Positions 47,790 to 60,695 are shown, counted from the stretch's first letter. The stretch: 64,000 bases of DNA from Heterohyrax brucei (GCA_028571685.1 CM053146.1:23409431-23473430), one strand, 5' to 3'. Notes: generated by a model not told the origin, from the letters alone. Made by a program: numbers and translations.

Positions 47790-48733
47790 TTATTCTAAGT
47801 CAAAGCCAAGAACTTCTTTCAGTATTGTTTGTAGTTTTGGTTTGGTTTTTACAAAGTCTTTGAGTTTCTGTTTATCTGCAAATGTCTTACTTTCATTTTC
47901 ATATTTGAAAGATACTTTTGCAGGATATATAATTCTTGGTTGGAAGTTCTTCTCTTTCAAGGCTTTGAATGTGTCATGCCTCTGTCTCCATGCCAGCATG
48001 GTTTTTGCTGAGAAATCTGACCAAAGCCTACAGGGTTTCACTCTGAATGTTAGCTTTGCTTTGAGTCTTTCCATCTTTAAGAGTTTCTGCTTATGTTTCA
48101 TTTTGTTAAGCTTGATTATAATATGTCTTGGAGTCTTTCTTTTGAGATTTATATTGGGTGGCATATGATATGCATCTGGGGTATCTATATTCTCTTGCCT
48201 CATGATTTCTGGAAAGTTTTCTGTCAGCAGCTCAGGAACGATACTCTGTGTTTTCAGGTGTTTCATCCTGTTCAGGGACTCCAATTAATTGAAGGTTGTT
48301 CCTCTTAACAGAGTCCCATATGCTTCTTAATGCTTCTTTATTTTTCTTTTCTTTTTTCTGGTTTGTCCTCACAGACGCTGGCATCAGTAGCTCTGTCTTC
48401 CAAGTCAGAAATTCTTTTTTCCATTTGCTCCATTCTGTTTCCTTGGCTTTGAATGGAAGTTTCTATGTCTTTGATTCTGTTCTTGATCTGTTGGATTTCA
48501 GAGTCCTGGTGTTCCATCAGATCAAACAGCTTGCTTAATTTTTCATTTTGTGGTTCTGCATTTTGTATAGGGTCTAGAAGGTCTCTGTATATAATCCTTT
48601 TGTATTCATCTTCCAGTGATTTCAGAAAAGTTTCTTCATCTGGAAAACTCCTTGGTTGTTTTGTTTGGGAGTCTTCTGAAGCCATGGGTGATTTCTTGTT
48701 TACCACAAATGTCTGTTGCTTTCTGGGTGCCAT
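47790..48733 (-). pseudogene. L1-6 ORF1 pseudogene
   Basis: The N-terminal half (48733-48338) begins MAPRKQQTF and contains the coiled coil 'ETSIQSQGNRMEQMEKRISD'. The C-terminal half (48284-47790) contains 'LLTENFPEIM', 'RHIIIKLNKMKHKQKLLK' and 'RIIYPAKVSFKYEN'. A single damaged zone (about 48285-48337) in the RRM-like region separates them. Otherwise about 310 residues of normal ORF1p order are kept. Confidence 0.88.
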
Positions 48734-49732
48734 GTGAGTAAGTAGAGGCTGGTAGAGATACTACAAGGATGGACTGCAGATGTTTCTCTAGGCTGTCTTA
48801 AAATGTAAAACAAAAGATATCTGACCACTTCCCAAGTCAGTCAGGTTTTCAGGTGTAGAGGTCCCTGTTCCCAACTGGCAAAGTAAACACCTCTATATCC
48901 AACCCCAGATGATACAAACTACTTCAAAATACTGCAGTGTTACTGTCCTGTTGGCCTCTGCTGACAGGTCCCAGCCTTAGGTGACACTGTGTAAACTATT
49001 GCTTTTCTGGTAGAAAAGCACTCTCTTATGGGCAAGCTCTGGCTCCCAAGCTCAGAATTAGGCCCAGCTGTGTCTACAGTATCCAAGATGGTGCCCTCCA
49101 TACGGTCGGCAGATAGAGGTGCTAAAGGTGCCGAGAGGTAGTGAGTCCTCAACCTCTGTTGCCAGGCCCCCATCATAGGCAACACTGTGTAAGCTATTGC
49201 TTTTCTGTAGGAGAAGCACTGTCCTGTCTGCAGGCATCGGCTCCCAGACTAAGAATTAGGTCCCACTAAAATCTCCGTATCCAAAATGGCATCCTGCCCA
49301 CAGGCCCTGTGGTTCCATACAAATCACGCTATGGTAGACATAAAAAGATAGGCCCAAAGCAGCTAGATTAACAGAGTCCTAAGCCTGGCTCTCAAAATAT
49401 GACAATTTCACCTACCTATCCCACCAGCAGTGCATCTGAGTCTAGCTACTAGGCAAGACCCAGCTGCACCCACTAGCCAAGACAGAGAAAAAAAGTCAAA
49501 ATGGTGTGTTAACCTTCAGTCTATGACAGCCAGGGCTAGCCAGGAAAGGGAGTTGGCAAAAGAGAGGAAGTTTTTCATTCAGTGGTATGAAGTCCAAAGT
49601 AACAGCTCTGTGCCATGTCCTGGGGCTCACTACGTGACCAGAAGGTTCTGTTTGATTATGAATTCAGGTCTTGGTTTCCAGAGTGCTATAAGGAGACGTG
49701 TGCTTAGTCCACCATCTTGACTCCACTCTCTA

Positions 49733-50985
49733 TATCCCTTTTTTTCAAGGGATCACCAGATTGCTTTCCAAAGAGGTTGCACCATTTTGCAGTCCCACCA
49801 ACAATGTAGGAGAGTTCCAATCGCCCCACTGCCTCTCCAGCATTTTTTGGTTTGCGTCTTTTGGATCATGGCCAATCTTGTTGGGGTGAGATGGTATCGC
49901 ATTGTCATTTTGATTTGAATTACTTTAGTAGCTAATGATCATGAACACGTCCACATGTGTTTTTTGGCTGCCTGGATCTCCTCTTTAGACAAGTGTCTGT
50001 ACATCTCCTTTGTCCATCATTTAATTGGATGATTTATCTTCCTCTTATTAATATTTTGTAGTACCTTATAGATTATGGAGATCAGGCATCGATCTGACAT
50101 AGAGTTGCCAAATAGTTTTTCTCATTCTGTAGGTGGCCTTTTAATTCTTGTGATAAAGTCTTTGGATGAGCAAAAGTGTTTGATTCTTAGTAGTTCCCAT
50201 TTCTCTATTTTCTCTTCTGATGATTGTGGTTTGTTTGACAGATTTTGAAGTCTGTCTACATTGTATTAAAACTTCCATTGTTGTTCCTACTTTTTCTTGG
50301 ATGAGCTTTATCATTTTAGATTTGATATTTAGGTCTGTATCCAGTTTGAGTTGATTTTTTTATAAGGTGTAAGATATTGGTCTTGTTTTAATTTATTGCA
50401 GATGGGCATCTAATTTTGCCAGCACTGTTTGTTGAAGAGATTGTTTTTACCCCAGTTTGATGTCTTAGGGCCTTTGTCAAATATCAACCGTTCATAGGCA
50501 GATGATGTCATCTCTGGGGTCTCGATTCCATTCCAATGATCTACCTGTCTGTTTTTGTACCAGTACCAGGTGGTTTTGACTACTGTGGCAGTGTAATAGG
50601 TTCTAAAGTCAGTTAATGAGAAGCCTCTCATTGTGTTCTTCATCTTTAATAATGCTTTACTTATCCGGGGCTTCTTCCCTTTCCAGACAAAGTTGGTAAT
50701 TTGATTCTCCATCTCATTAAAAAATGTCACTGAAACTTGTATTGGGATTGTATTATATAAGTAGATTGCTTTGAGTAAAATAGACATTTTCACAATGTTA
50801 AGTCTTCCTATCCATCATCAGAGTAGGTTTCTCCATTTATGTAAGTCTCTTTTAGTTTCTTGTAGTAAAGATTTGTAGTTCTCTTTGCAAAGGTCTGTTA
50901 TTTCTCTGGTTAAATATATTCCTGGATACAGCCACTTTATCTTTTTAGGAGTTATACTAAATGGTATTGACTTGGTGATTTCCTG
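49733..50985 (-). mobile_element. L1-7: ORF2 fragment, minus strand
   Basis: It covers the ORF2 C-terminal third only. 50410-50793 reads 'MKMSILLKAIYLYNTIP', '...WISK'-like text and 'TATVVKTTWYWYKN'. Both L1 ends are missing. It directly abuts the 5' end of L1-6, so it may be what remains of a host L1 into which L1-6 inserted. Confidence 0.82.
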
Positions 50986-51440
50986 TAAGCTAAAATTGAA
51001 AAAAGCATTCTGTTTGAGCACACTGATAGCTGTCTTCATTTGAAGGAATTCTGAATTTTTTCTCTTACAAGCCAAGACACTAAATTTTTTTATCCTAGAA
51101 TTGTCAATAGATGTTTGGTTGTTGGAACCAATGCAACAACACCTAACAACAACAAGAGGATTGTCAACAGAAAAAGAGAAGAGAAAAATGTGCTTTTAAG
51201 AGCAGACCCCACAACATGGAGGCATGAATAGGCCAAGGAAAGATAGACAACCAGTAAGAGACATCTTGTGGAGACATATAAATGTTACGAACAAGGGACA
51301 CTCAAGCTTTCAGGAAAGTGATATTAACCTAGATAATTAAACAGACTCTTAAGGGTGAAACAGTATGGGAACCAAGCTACATCAAGTGAGGACTTAAAGA
51401 AGGGCATTTTCAGAAGACTGGCAACATGATAGACACTTGA
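50986..51440. other. Low-copy DNA with an RTE tail scrap
   Basis: 'caacaacacctaacaacaac' at about 51135-51155 matches the A-rich end of RTE. The rest is not recognised. Confidence 0.4.
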
Positions 51441-51580
51441 GTATATGTTGCTTACTGTTGTTGTTTTTAGCTATTGTCAGATGGCTTCCCAACTAATGAC
51501 GATCCCATACACAGCAAGATTGGACCTTTATGATCCACAGGGTTTTTACTGTCTGATTTTTCTAAGTAGATTCTTTGATG
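51441..51580 (-). mobile_element. RTE-tailed composite SINE fragment, minus strand
   Basis: 'gttgttgtttttagctattg', 'gatcccatacacagcaagat', 'gatccacagggtttttactg' and 'tttttctaagtagattc' are the reversed body and end of the composite SINE type seen at 40538. The tRNA-like head is missing. Confidence 0.6.
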
Positions 51581-51974
51581 TGGAAGACAATAATTCTACC
51601 TTTGGACCACCATTGCTCCCTCTGTGTGTCTCAGCTACCTTTGAAACAGTCTCAGTCATCCAATTTTTGGGGGATGGAGGGTAGAGAGGAAGGAGAGTGC
51701 CAAGGAAGCAGGATAGCAGATGCTGACCAAGTAGGAAGCCCTGTGCCCGTGACAAAGGCATGAGAGCTCACTGTGGCCAGGCTGTAAGGTTAACTGACAA
51801 TTAACAGTTAATTGACAATTGACAGCCCCCAAAGTCCTGTCATTCCCATGTACCATTGTATTAACATAGTGTCCTGATTTGGGGATTGTGGTAGAATGTG
51901 TGTGTGTCAGAACCAACACTTTTCCTGAAGGGATTCAAAGGTAATATCTTACTGAACCCTTTTCTTGGAAACTT

Positions 51975-53472
51975 CTTGTTAGGTACCATCCTGTCAGTTC
52001 TGACTCTTAGTGATCCTGTGCAAAATAGAATGATACACTGCCAGGTCCTGATCCATACTCATAGTTGTCATTTTCTTGAACTCATTGTTTCAGCGACTGT
52101 GTCAGTCAATCTTGTTGAGGGTCTTACTCTTCTATACTTATCCTCACTCTACCAAGCACAATATTCTTGTCTAGGGACTGATCGCTCTTGATAAGTTGTC
52201 CAAGATATGCTAGATGAAGTCTCATGATCTTTGATTTTAAGGTGCATTCTGATTATATTTCTTCCAAGACAGATTTGTCCATTCTTTTGGTAGTCCATAG
52301 TATATTCTGTATTCTTTGCCAACACCATAATCTGAAGACATCAAATCTTTTTCAGTCTGCCTTATATATTGCTTAGTTTTCAAACGCATATGTGGTGATT
52401 GAAAGTATCACTGCTTGCATTAGATGCACCTTAGTCTTCAAGGTAACATCTTTGCTTCTCAGCATTTTAAAGAGACCTTTTGCAGCTGATTTGCTCAATG
52501 TAATGTGCCTTGATTTCTTGACTGCTGCTTCCATGGACACTGATTGTGGATTCAAGTAAAATGAAATCTTTAACAGCCTCAATCCTTTCTCTACTTATCA
52601 TGATTTTGCTTTTTGTTTCAATTTGAGAGTTTTTGTTTTTGTTTATATTAAGGTGTAATCCATGCTGAAAGCTGTGGTCTTTGATCTTCATCAGTAAGTA
52701 CTTCATGGTCTCTTCACTGTTGTGTCTTCTGCACAACACAGCCTGTTAATAAGTCTTCCTCTAATTCTAATGCATCATTCTTTTTCATATTATTTTTTCA
52801 TGTTATTTACTCAGTATACAGTTTGAGTATGTATGGTGAAAGGATGCATTCCTGACACACACTATTCCTGACTTTGAACATGAAGTATGCCCTTTTTCTT
52901 TTCTAACAACTGCCTCTTGATCCTTGCACATATTCATCATATGCACAAATGAGTGTTCTGGAATTCCTATTCTTCACAATGTTGTCCATAATTTGATGTG
53001 ATCCACCCAGTCAAATGCCTTTGGATAGTCAGTAAAACACTGGTAAACATGTTTCTGGTATTCTGTCCTTTCAGGTAAGATCCATCTTACATCAGCAATG
53101 ATATTCCTGGTTCCATATCCTCTTAAATCCAGCTTGAATTTCTGGAATTTACCTGTTAATATACTGCTTTCGAATGATCTTCGGTAAAATGCTGCTTGCC
53201 TTTGATATTAGTGATATTGTTTGATAATTTCTGCACTACATTGGATCACCTTTCTTGGGAATAAGCATAAATATGGATCTCTTCCAATTGATAGCTGTCT
53301 TCCAAATTTCTTGACATAGACCAGTGAGCACCTCCAGTGCTACATCTGTTTGTTGAAATATCTCAATTGATAGCCCATCAATTCCTGGCACCTCGTTTTT
53401 CACCAGTGCCTCAGTGCAGCTTTGACTTCTTCCTTCAGTACAATCAGTTCCTGATCATATGTTACCTCCTAC
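51975..53472 (-). mobile_element. RTE (BovB-like) LINE, RT region to 3' end, minus strand
   Basis: It runs from the reversed RTE end ('gttaggtaccatcctgtcag') through most of the reverse-transcriptase region, collinear with 59350-60830 of the plus-strand copy. Landmarks include 'aaagctgtggtctttgatct', 'gtccataatttgatgtgatc' and 'atcaattcctggcacctcg'. Open remnants encode 'LRSKDVTLKTKVHLMQAV' (52373-52582) and 'LLMKIKDHSFQHGLHLNI' (52467-52739). At the Y/F-A-D-D catalytic site the codons read C-A-E-D. The endonuclease part is absent. It is dead. Confidence 0.85.
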
Positions 53473-54060
53473 TTGTGTTACGGACTCCTTGGCCCTGAGG
53501 AACAATCACGGGCAGCTGGGACAGGCTGCAGATAGGTGTGGATCTCACACACTTAATCGTGGATTAGTGTTCACTCTGCACACCAGGAAATGGGTACAGA
53601 GAGAAGGCCTCAGGTTGCCATGAGTGGCAGCTGACTAGGTTTTATAATATTCCACTTTGGGCCATTGCTCTGCTTTCCTTTTAGCCTTATCTCTTTCCCT
53701 CTTTTCCCCATTTGTTTGATCAGTTGGATATTGCTGGATCTCATTTCCAGGTACCCTATTTTTGTTTCTGAGACTGGCTATACCTTATTTTAATGCTGTT
53801 TTTCTCTGTGGTCCCTGATGCTGGAATCTGCCCTTACCATTCCTCTAACTTAGCTCCTCATTTTGTCTTAGTTGAGCTCTCCATGCTCCAGTCCTGCACC
53901 CCCAAAACAAGAGTCATTGCCTAGCTGGGACCAAGCTTGAAACTCCTGTGAATAAAGGGATTTGACTCGCCATACATTTATTCCAATGCTGTGTACCCAA
54001 GGCTAACATTAAGCTGCCCTGCACACTAATATGCTGGAGATCTTTCATTTCCCATTACCA
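53473..54060 (+). repeat. Candidate unrecognised LTR-like block
   Basis: It begins 'tgttacggactccttggccc' immediately after the RTE truncation point. It carries 'gaataaagggatttgactcg' (about 53950) as a possible polyadenylation signal, and differs in composition from its neighbours. I cannot identify the family, and no clean flanking duplication was found. Low-copy DNA is an equally good reading. Confidence 0.3.
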
Positions 54061-55639
54061 TGTAACCAACCAAGGGAAAAACACATTTGTTTTCACTGTG
54101 AAAGATGAGGATGTAGTATGAAGTCACTTAAAGTGTACAGGCTAATTTTAAAGAAATGGACAATGCCGTATGTCCATGAAGCCTGATGTTCTTACTGTAT
54201 ACAGCAGATATGATATAAGTGCTTGGGTGCAGCCTTTGTGGTGAGCAATCGAGACTAAGCTTCTCACAAATTTGGTTCCTGTTCAGGAAGTTTCAGGAAT
54301 TAGTGAGTGGTTAGGGGAAATGCCAGGTGACTCAAGTGAACACAGCAGAAGTACCACCTAGAAGAGGACAGTGGCAAGCAGAGGTAGGTTCTCAGGGCTC
54401 ACCAAAAGGAATTGAAGGAGAGACATAGAAACTTGGCTGGCCTTAAGGGTGTGGACAGCGTAGGGCCAGGCAATGTAAGGCCCAAGAAGAATGTCCCAAA
54501 GTCAAGCTTGAGGGACAATTACTGAAGATGGTGAGGTGATAGTGAGGACAGTGGCTATAAGAATCCTTAACAAAAATGGAGTTTAGTGTGAGGATGGGTA
54601 AGAAATGAGCAGTTATAACTATGACCTCAACTGTGTGAACTTGTTGAAGCTTTATGTGATGACCAGTGTGAGGCTTAGGTCAAGGGTACCCACAGACTGA
54701 CATGGGCCAGTGGTAGATATGGTGGAAAATATGTGAAACATCTCTACAGGTTAGTAAGTAAACACAGGCAAGCTTGTATTTACTTTGTTTACTGGGTAAT
54801 CAGCCCCTATCAGAGACTGTAAATTTGAAATGAGATTTTAATTCTGTAGGAAGGTGCTGTGGGGCTGGGAGAGAGATAGATATACCAGCTGTACCTAGAA
54901 GCAGAATCTTTGATGTGATAAAACAATGTAAAATTGTTCATCACAGATGATCTGAAGAACCCAATATTGGGAGGTGTGCAGCTGGCTTTCTCAGTGATTA
55001 TTACAGGCATATGGGTGTGTAGTGAGGAAATAAACCCCCATTGTTCTTAAGTGAGGTGAAATACAAATTGGTTATTGAAGTAGTCTCTATCACCTGTTTC
55101 TATCATTTAGGAAAATAAAAGGGAAAACAGCTAAGATTTATGGAGCAGTTTATTTCCTGGTAGATATGTTTGTTCACTAAATGATGCAGATTGAAACACT
55201 GTATTCACATCTTAAATTGTTCTAGGCATTTGTACAACAGAAGGGAGGAACCATGAGTCTGTGGCATTTGAAGGGTCACTCCAGCTCCACACTTGCTATG
55301 GAAATCACTTTGCACTTAGATCACTCAGAAACACATTTTTGGCAAAACATGCGGTGGGGTGAAGCTCATTCCAGAAGATATGGTTCAGAGTGAAGACCTT
55401 TTAGGATATCTGCTTAAATGAGTCCAATTCAATATTTACAGCAAAGAATAGAGCTGTGTCAACATATTTTCATGGTCTTTATTTTAGTTCATCCTAAAAA
55501 TAATCATGAAAGCATATGAGTAAAATTCTGTTCTAACAACAATAATAATCCCATGCAAATTTCTTAAAATATAGGATTCTCATTTTTTCTCAGGTGAAAT
55601 AGGGATAACAGTCTTAATAAGAACATGTTCATAAGCTTT
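54061..55639. other. Low-copy DNA
   Basis: No repeat or gene is recognised over about 1.6 kb. Open frames are short and without domains. Confidence 0.4.
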
Positions 55640-55942
55640 AAAGGTCCTAGACTCTACTCACCAAAGTAGGACACAGAGCATTTATTTTATAAACCATGTT
55701 ATGCCACTTGAAGTAGATGTCCCCCAAGGCTATGATCCTTGCCTTTGAGCCTAGGAATGACATCTCATGAGGTGTTTATGTCTAAGAAATTTCCATGGCT
55801 GTGCCCCTCGTGTGCTGTGTTGTCTATATTAACATACATGGAGTACCTACAATTATGTATGTACAAATATCCACAACCAAACCTGTATTTGCAGATATAT
55901 AGACTCTTTTCCACCCTTCCCCACTTCTTTAGCATACCTGTG

Positions 55943-56108
55943 AGGAGCCCTTATGTGCAGTGGTTATGCGTTTGGTTGGTAAGCAAAAGGTCAGCAGTTA
56001 AAAACCATCAGCTATTCCTTGAAACCCTGTGGGGCAGTTCTATTCTATCCTACAGGGTTGCAATGAGTCAAAATTGAATCAGTTGCAGTAAGTTTGATTT
56101 TATTGGTT
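55943..56108 (+). mobile_element. AfroSINE in L1-8, plus strand
   Basis: The head is 'aggagcccttatgtgcagtg', followed by 'aagcaaaaggtcagcagtta' and 'ctgtggggcagttctattct', with the end 'gggttgcaatgagtcaaaat'. It is full length. Confidence 0.9.
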
Positions 56109-56427
56109 TATCTACTTATGCATCCATTCATAGATTGTTAATACTACTGTTGCTGGATTGTCTATGTTATAATTACCTTAGTTATCCTTGGTGTCCTATC
56201 AGAGTCTTTCTTTGCAACAGTCATGTTGTGCTGACTTTCCCCATATTGTAGATTACCTTTCCTTTCACCAGTATTAATACTTGTCTTCTACCTAGTGAGT
56301 AACTTTCCCTCCTTTCCCTTCCCATCTCTGGTAACCATTAAATATTTTTTCGTGTGTATCTAAAACTCTTATTTGTTTTTTGATAATAGTGATCTCATAC
56401 AATATTTGTCTTTTTGCGATTGACTTA

Positions 56428-56918
56428 TGTCTTAGTCATCTATTGTTACTAGAACAGAAACACACAAGTGGGTGACTTTAACAAAGAGAAATTTACTTTC
56501 TCACCAAACAGTAGGCTAAAAGTTTAAATTCTGAACATCAGCTCCAAAAGAAGGCTTTTTCTTTTGGCTCTGGGGGAAGAGTCTTGTTGTCAGTCCACTC
56601 CTGGACTGGGAGCTTCTGAGGCTCAGAGACTGCAAGTCCAACGGACATGATCTGCTCTTGTTGACTCTTTGATTGGTAGCATGAAGTCCTCCATCTCTCC
56701 GTTCACATCTTTCTTTTATATACCAAAACACTGCCTCAAGACACAATCCAGGTTTGTAGATGGAATCCTGCCTCATTAACATAACTGCAAACCATTCTCC
56801 CACATTAGCATCATAGAGGCAGGATTTTCAACATACAGGAAATTCATGTAATATTGGGAATCAGAGCCCAGCGAAGCTGAAAAACATTTTGGGGTGGGGT
56901 ACAATTCATTTTGTGGCA
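56428..56918 (-). mobile_element. Solo LTR (MaLR-like family A) in L1-8, perfect TSD
   Basis: Minus-strand LTR with the plus-strand view 'tgtcttagtcatctattgtt' to 'caattcattttgtggca'. It is flanked by ACTTA at 56423-56427 and ACTTA at 56919-56923. The L1 text joins cleanly if the LTR and one ACTTA are removed. It is the same family as the cluster at 17.7-21.0 kb. Confidence 0.9.
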
Positions 56919-57314
56919 ACTTATTTTACTCAGCAAACTGTCCTCTAGATTCATCTATATCATGAGATGTTTCATGGAATCCTGATTATTTTTTTATTAT
57001 TGCATATTATTCTCTTGTGTATATGTATCATAGTTTATGTATCCATTCATCTGTTGATGAACACATAGTTTTTTTTCCTCTTTCTACTATTGTGAATAAT
57101 GCTTCAAAGAACATGGGTATGCATATGTCTATGTTTGGCATAGCCTGTATTTCTTTAGAGTGTATCTCTAGGAAAGAGAGATTGCTGAATCATACAGTAT
57201 TTCTATTTCTAGCTTTTTAAGGAAGTGTCATACCATTTTCCATAGTGGTTGTATCATTTTACATACTCCCCACCAGTTCATATGAGTTCTAATCTCCCCA
57301 CAACCTCACCAACA

Positions 57315-57330
57315 TTTTTTTTTTTTTTTT
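57315..57330. repeat. T16 homopolymer
   Basis: A run of 16 T inside L1-8 ORF2, probably expanded from a shorter native run. Confidence 0.95.
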
Positions 57331-57400
57331 GGATTAGTGCCATTATTATTGAGATGAGATGGTATTGCCTTGTAGCTCTGATTTTCATCTCTCTAATGGC

Positions 57401-57562
57401 AGGAAAGCCTGTAGTTTAGTGACTAAGTGCTATGGCTGCTAATCAAAAGAGGCCAGCACTTTAAATCTACCAGGGACTTCTTGGAAAGTCTATGGGTCAG
57501 TTCTACTCTGACCTGTAGGGTCAATATGAGTCAGAATCAACTTGATGACAGTGGGTATGTGT
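57401..57562 (+). mobile_element. AfroSINE directly upstream of RTE
   Basis: 'aggaaagcctgtagtttagt' head, 'gctgctaatcaaaagaggcc', 'tctatgggtcagttctactc', and end 'tcaatatgagtcagaatcaa'. It is full length and abuts the RTE 5' end within a few bases, both on the plus strand. Confidence 0.88.
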
Positions 57563-58389
57563 GTAACGGCTAAAAGTCCTACATGCCTATCAGTTTGTTG
57601 TACTGTGGGATCTTGTGTATTGCCGTAATGCTGGAAGCTATGCCAAAGGTACTCAACTACTAGCAGGATCACTCATGGCAGACAGGTTTAATCTGCGCTT
57701 TTGGAATAAGATTTAACCAGTGCAAACCTTAGGTAGTAGCAGAACATTGTCTGATGTAGTGCTGGAAGATGAGCCACTCTAGCATCTTTTAGGACTTCAA
57801 TTTGTTGATGTAGCATGACTCAAAATTTGAAGAAACAGCTACAAACATCCATTAATAATTGGAACATGAAATTTCTGAAGTAAAAAAAATGACTAGGAAA
57901 ATTGGAAGTTGTCAAAAGTGAAATGGAAATCATAAACATTGATATCCTAGGCATTAGTGAGCTGAAATACACTGGCACTGGCCATTTTTAATCCAACAAT
58001 CGTACGGTCTACTATGCTGCAGCCAACAATTTGAAGAGGAACAGCAATGCATTAATCATCAAAAAGAAATTTCAAGATCTATTCTGAAGTGCAACACTGT
58101 CAGTGATAGGATAATGTCCACACTCCCACAAGGGAAACCAGTTAATATGACTATTATTCAAATTTATGCACCAACCACTAAGGCTAAAAATGAAGAAATT
58201 AAAGATTTTTAACTATTCTTCAGTCTGAAATTGATTGAACATGCTATCAGAATGCATTAATGGAGATTGGGATGTAAAAGTTGGAAATGAAGAAGGATCA
58301 GTAGTTGAGAAATATGGCTTTAATGATTAAAAAAAAAAAAAAAAGCCAGAGACTGTAGTATAGAATTTTGCAACACCAATGGCTTTTTC

Positions 58390-58590
58390 CTTTTTTTAAA
58401 CTTTTTTTATTTAACATGACTGAGTGAAAATGTACATTCCCATATACATTTACATGCCCACCTATATGCAGCTTCCACTGCTCTCCTTGCCTGGTGACAG
58501 CACACTATTCCTCTCTGCTCCATACATGTCTCATCCTCCCAACAGTCTCCTTTCCCCTCCTCTCCACCCACTCTCCTTCCTCCAGCCAGA
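58390..58590 (-). mobile_element. L1 3' tail nested in RTE, 9-bp TSD
   Basis: About 200 bp of reversed L1 3' end ('gactgagtgaaaatgtacat', 'tatatgcagcttccactgct') preceded by a T-rich tail. It is flanked by GGCTTTTTC at 58381-58389 and again at 58591-58599. It closely resembles the nested fragment at 28547 and is therefore among the younger L1 insertions here. Confidence 0.94.
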
Positions 58591-60229
58591 GGCTTTTTCA
58601 TTGCAAACATCTTTTTATCACCCACATAAACAGAGACTCTACAAGTGGACCTGTCAGATAGAATACATATGAATGAAACCGACAATATCTATGGAAAGAG
58701 ATGATGGAAAAACTCAATACCGTCAGTCACAGCAAGCCAGGGTCCAAGTGTGGAACAGGCCATCAACTGATCATATGCAAGTTCAAGCTGAAACCAAAGA
58801 AAACTAGAACAAGTCAATGAGAGCGAAATAAGGTCTTTTATTTTTCTCATCTGAACTTATAGACCATTGCAAGAATAGATTTGATGCACTGTACACTGAT
58901 GACCAAAGACCAGACAAATTGTGTAATGCCATTAAGGACATCATACATAAAAAAAACAAGAGGTCATAAAAAGATAGGAAAGAAAGAAAAGACCAAAACA
59001 GATATCAGAAGAGACTCTAAAACTTGCTCTCAAATGTCAAGTAACTAAAGCAAAAGGAAAAAACGATGAAGAGTTGAATGGAAGATTTCAAAGGGTAGAC
59101 AACACAAAGTGAAGTACTATAATGACATGTGAGATCTGGAGATACAAAATCAAAAGTGAAGAACACTGAATTTCTCAAGCTGAAAGAACTGAAGAGAAAA
59201 CTCAAACCTTGAGTTGCAATAGTGAAGGATTCTGTGGGGAAAATATTAAATCATTCATGAAACATCAAAATCAGATGGGAGGAGCACACAGAGTCAGGTA
59301 TAAGAAAAGAACTGGCTGACGTTCAGTTATTTCAGGGGTACCACATGATCAGGAACCAGTGGTACTAAAGGCAGACATTCAAGCTGCCTGAAAGCACTGG
59401 TATGAAACAAAGCTCCAGAAATGGGCAGAATACCAACTGAGATATTTCAAAAAATGGATGTCATGCTGAACGGACTCATTAGTCTATGCCAAGAAATTTG
59501 GAAGACAGCTCCTTGGACAACCAACTGGAAGAGGTCTACATTTGTGTGTATTCTGAAGAAAGATGAGCCCAAAGAATGACAAAATTCTACAACAATATCA
59601 TTATTATTACACACAAGTAAAGTTTTGCTGAAGATCATTCAAAAGTGTCTACAGCAGTATATTAACAGGGATCTGCCATAAATTCAGGTTGAATTCAGAC
59701 AAGGACACAAAACCAGGGATATCATTGCTGACGTCTCATGGATCCTGGCAGGAAACAGAGAATGCCAGAAAGATATTTACCTGTGTCCTGTTGACTATAT
59801 GAAGGAATTTGTATGACACGTAACAGACTATGGATAACATAGTGAAGCATAGGAGTTCCAAACACCTAATTGTGCTTGTGAGGAATCTGTACATAGATAA
59901 ACAGAATAAGGGGATACTGTGTGGTTTAAAGTCAAGAGAGGTATGAGTAAGGGTTGCATCCTTTCCCTGTACCAATTCAATCTGTATGCTGAGCAAATAA
60001 TTCAAGAAGCTGAACAATATGAAGGAGAGTGGGATGTTAGGAAGAGAGGAAAATTCATTACCAACTCGTGTTGTGAAGATAACACAACCTTCTTTTTGGA
60101 AGTGAAGAGGACTTGAAGCACTTACTGATGAAAATAAAAGATCACAGCCTTCAGTATGGATTACACCTCAACATGAAACAAAAATCCTCACAACTGGAGC
60201 AATAAGTAACATGATAAAGGAAAAAAAGA

Positions 60230-60695
60230 TTGTCAAGAATTTCATTTTACATAGATCTACAATCAACACCCAAGGAAATAGCAATCAAGAAGTTAAAAGA
60301 TATTCTACTGGCTAGATCTACTGGAAAAGACTTCAAAGTGTTGAAAAGCAAGGATGTCACCTTGAAAACTAAGATGTGCCTGACCCATGTCATGGTGTTC
60401 TCAGTCATCTTGTATGCATATGAAAGCTGGACGATGAACAAAGATCAAAAAAAGAATTGATGTCTTTGAATTGTGGTGTTGATGAAAAATATTGAACATA
60501 CCACTGACTGCCAATAGAGTGCACATATCTGTTTCAGAAGAAGTACAAATAAAATGCTCCTTAGAAGCAAGGCTGCTGAGACTACATCTCACATACCTTG
60601 GACATGTTATCAGGAGGGATCATTTGTTGGAGAAGGATATCATGCTTGGTAGACGGTCAGTGAAAAAGAGGAAGATCCTCAATAAAATGGATTGA
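60230..60695 (+). pseudogene. RTE ORF C-terminal remnant
   Basis: Two overlapping open stretches keep the region after the reverse-transcriptase active site: 'VLKSKDVTLKTKMCLTHVMV' and 'YESWTMNK' (60230-60460), then 'LEARLLRLHLTYLGHVIRRD' (60492-60695). They are separated by a frameshift and stop near 60460. The order matches BovB/RTE proteins. Confidence 0.85.

Larger units (their letters stand above)
42390..49727 (-). mobile_element. L1-6: near-complete minus-strand L1
   Basis: It runs from a T-rich 3' end ('tttttattataactgaatga', about 42400) to the reversed 5' signature 'agtccaccatcttgactcca' (to 49727), about 7.3 kb. Reading minus: 5' UTR 49727-48734, ORF1 48733 to about 47790, ORF2 47341 to about 43411, and a roughly 1-kb 3' UTR. 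It is the least damaged L1 here, with a 522-codon open stretch in ORF2. Oddities are a 105-bp internal duplication (44948-45052) and a 50-bp AfroSINE end replacing ORF2 text (46962-47011). The right flank is another L1 fragment, so the insertion site is not a simple TSD. Confidence 0.88.

Noticed and set aside
51790-51824. Short inverted and direct repeats (ttaactg/cagttaa, gacaatt twice) as a hairpin or attachment site
   Set aside because: Too short and AT-rich to mean anything, with no associated element.
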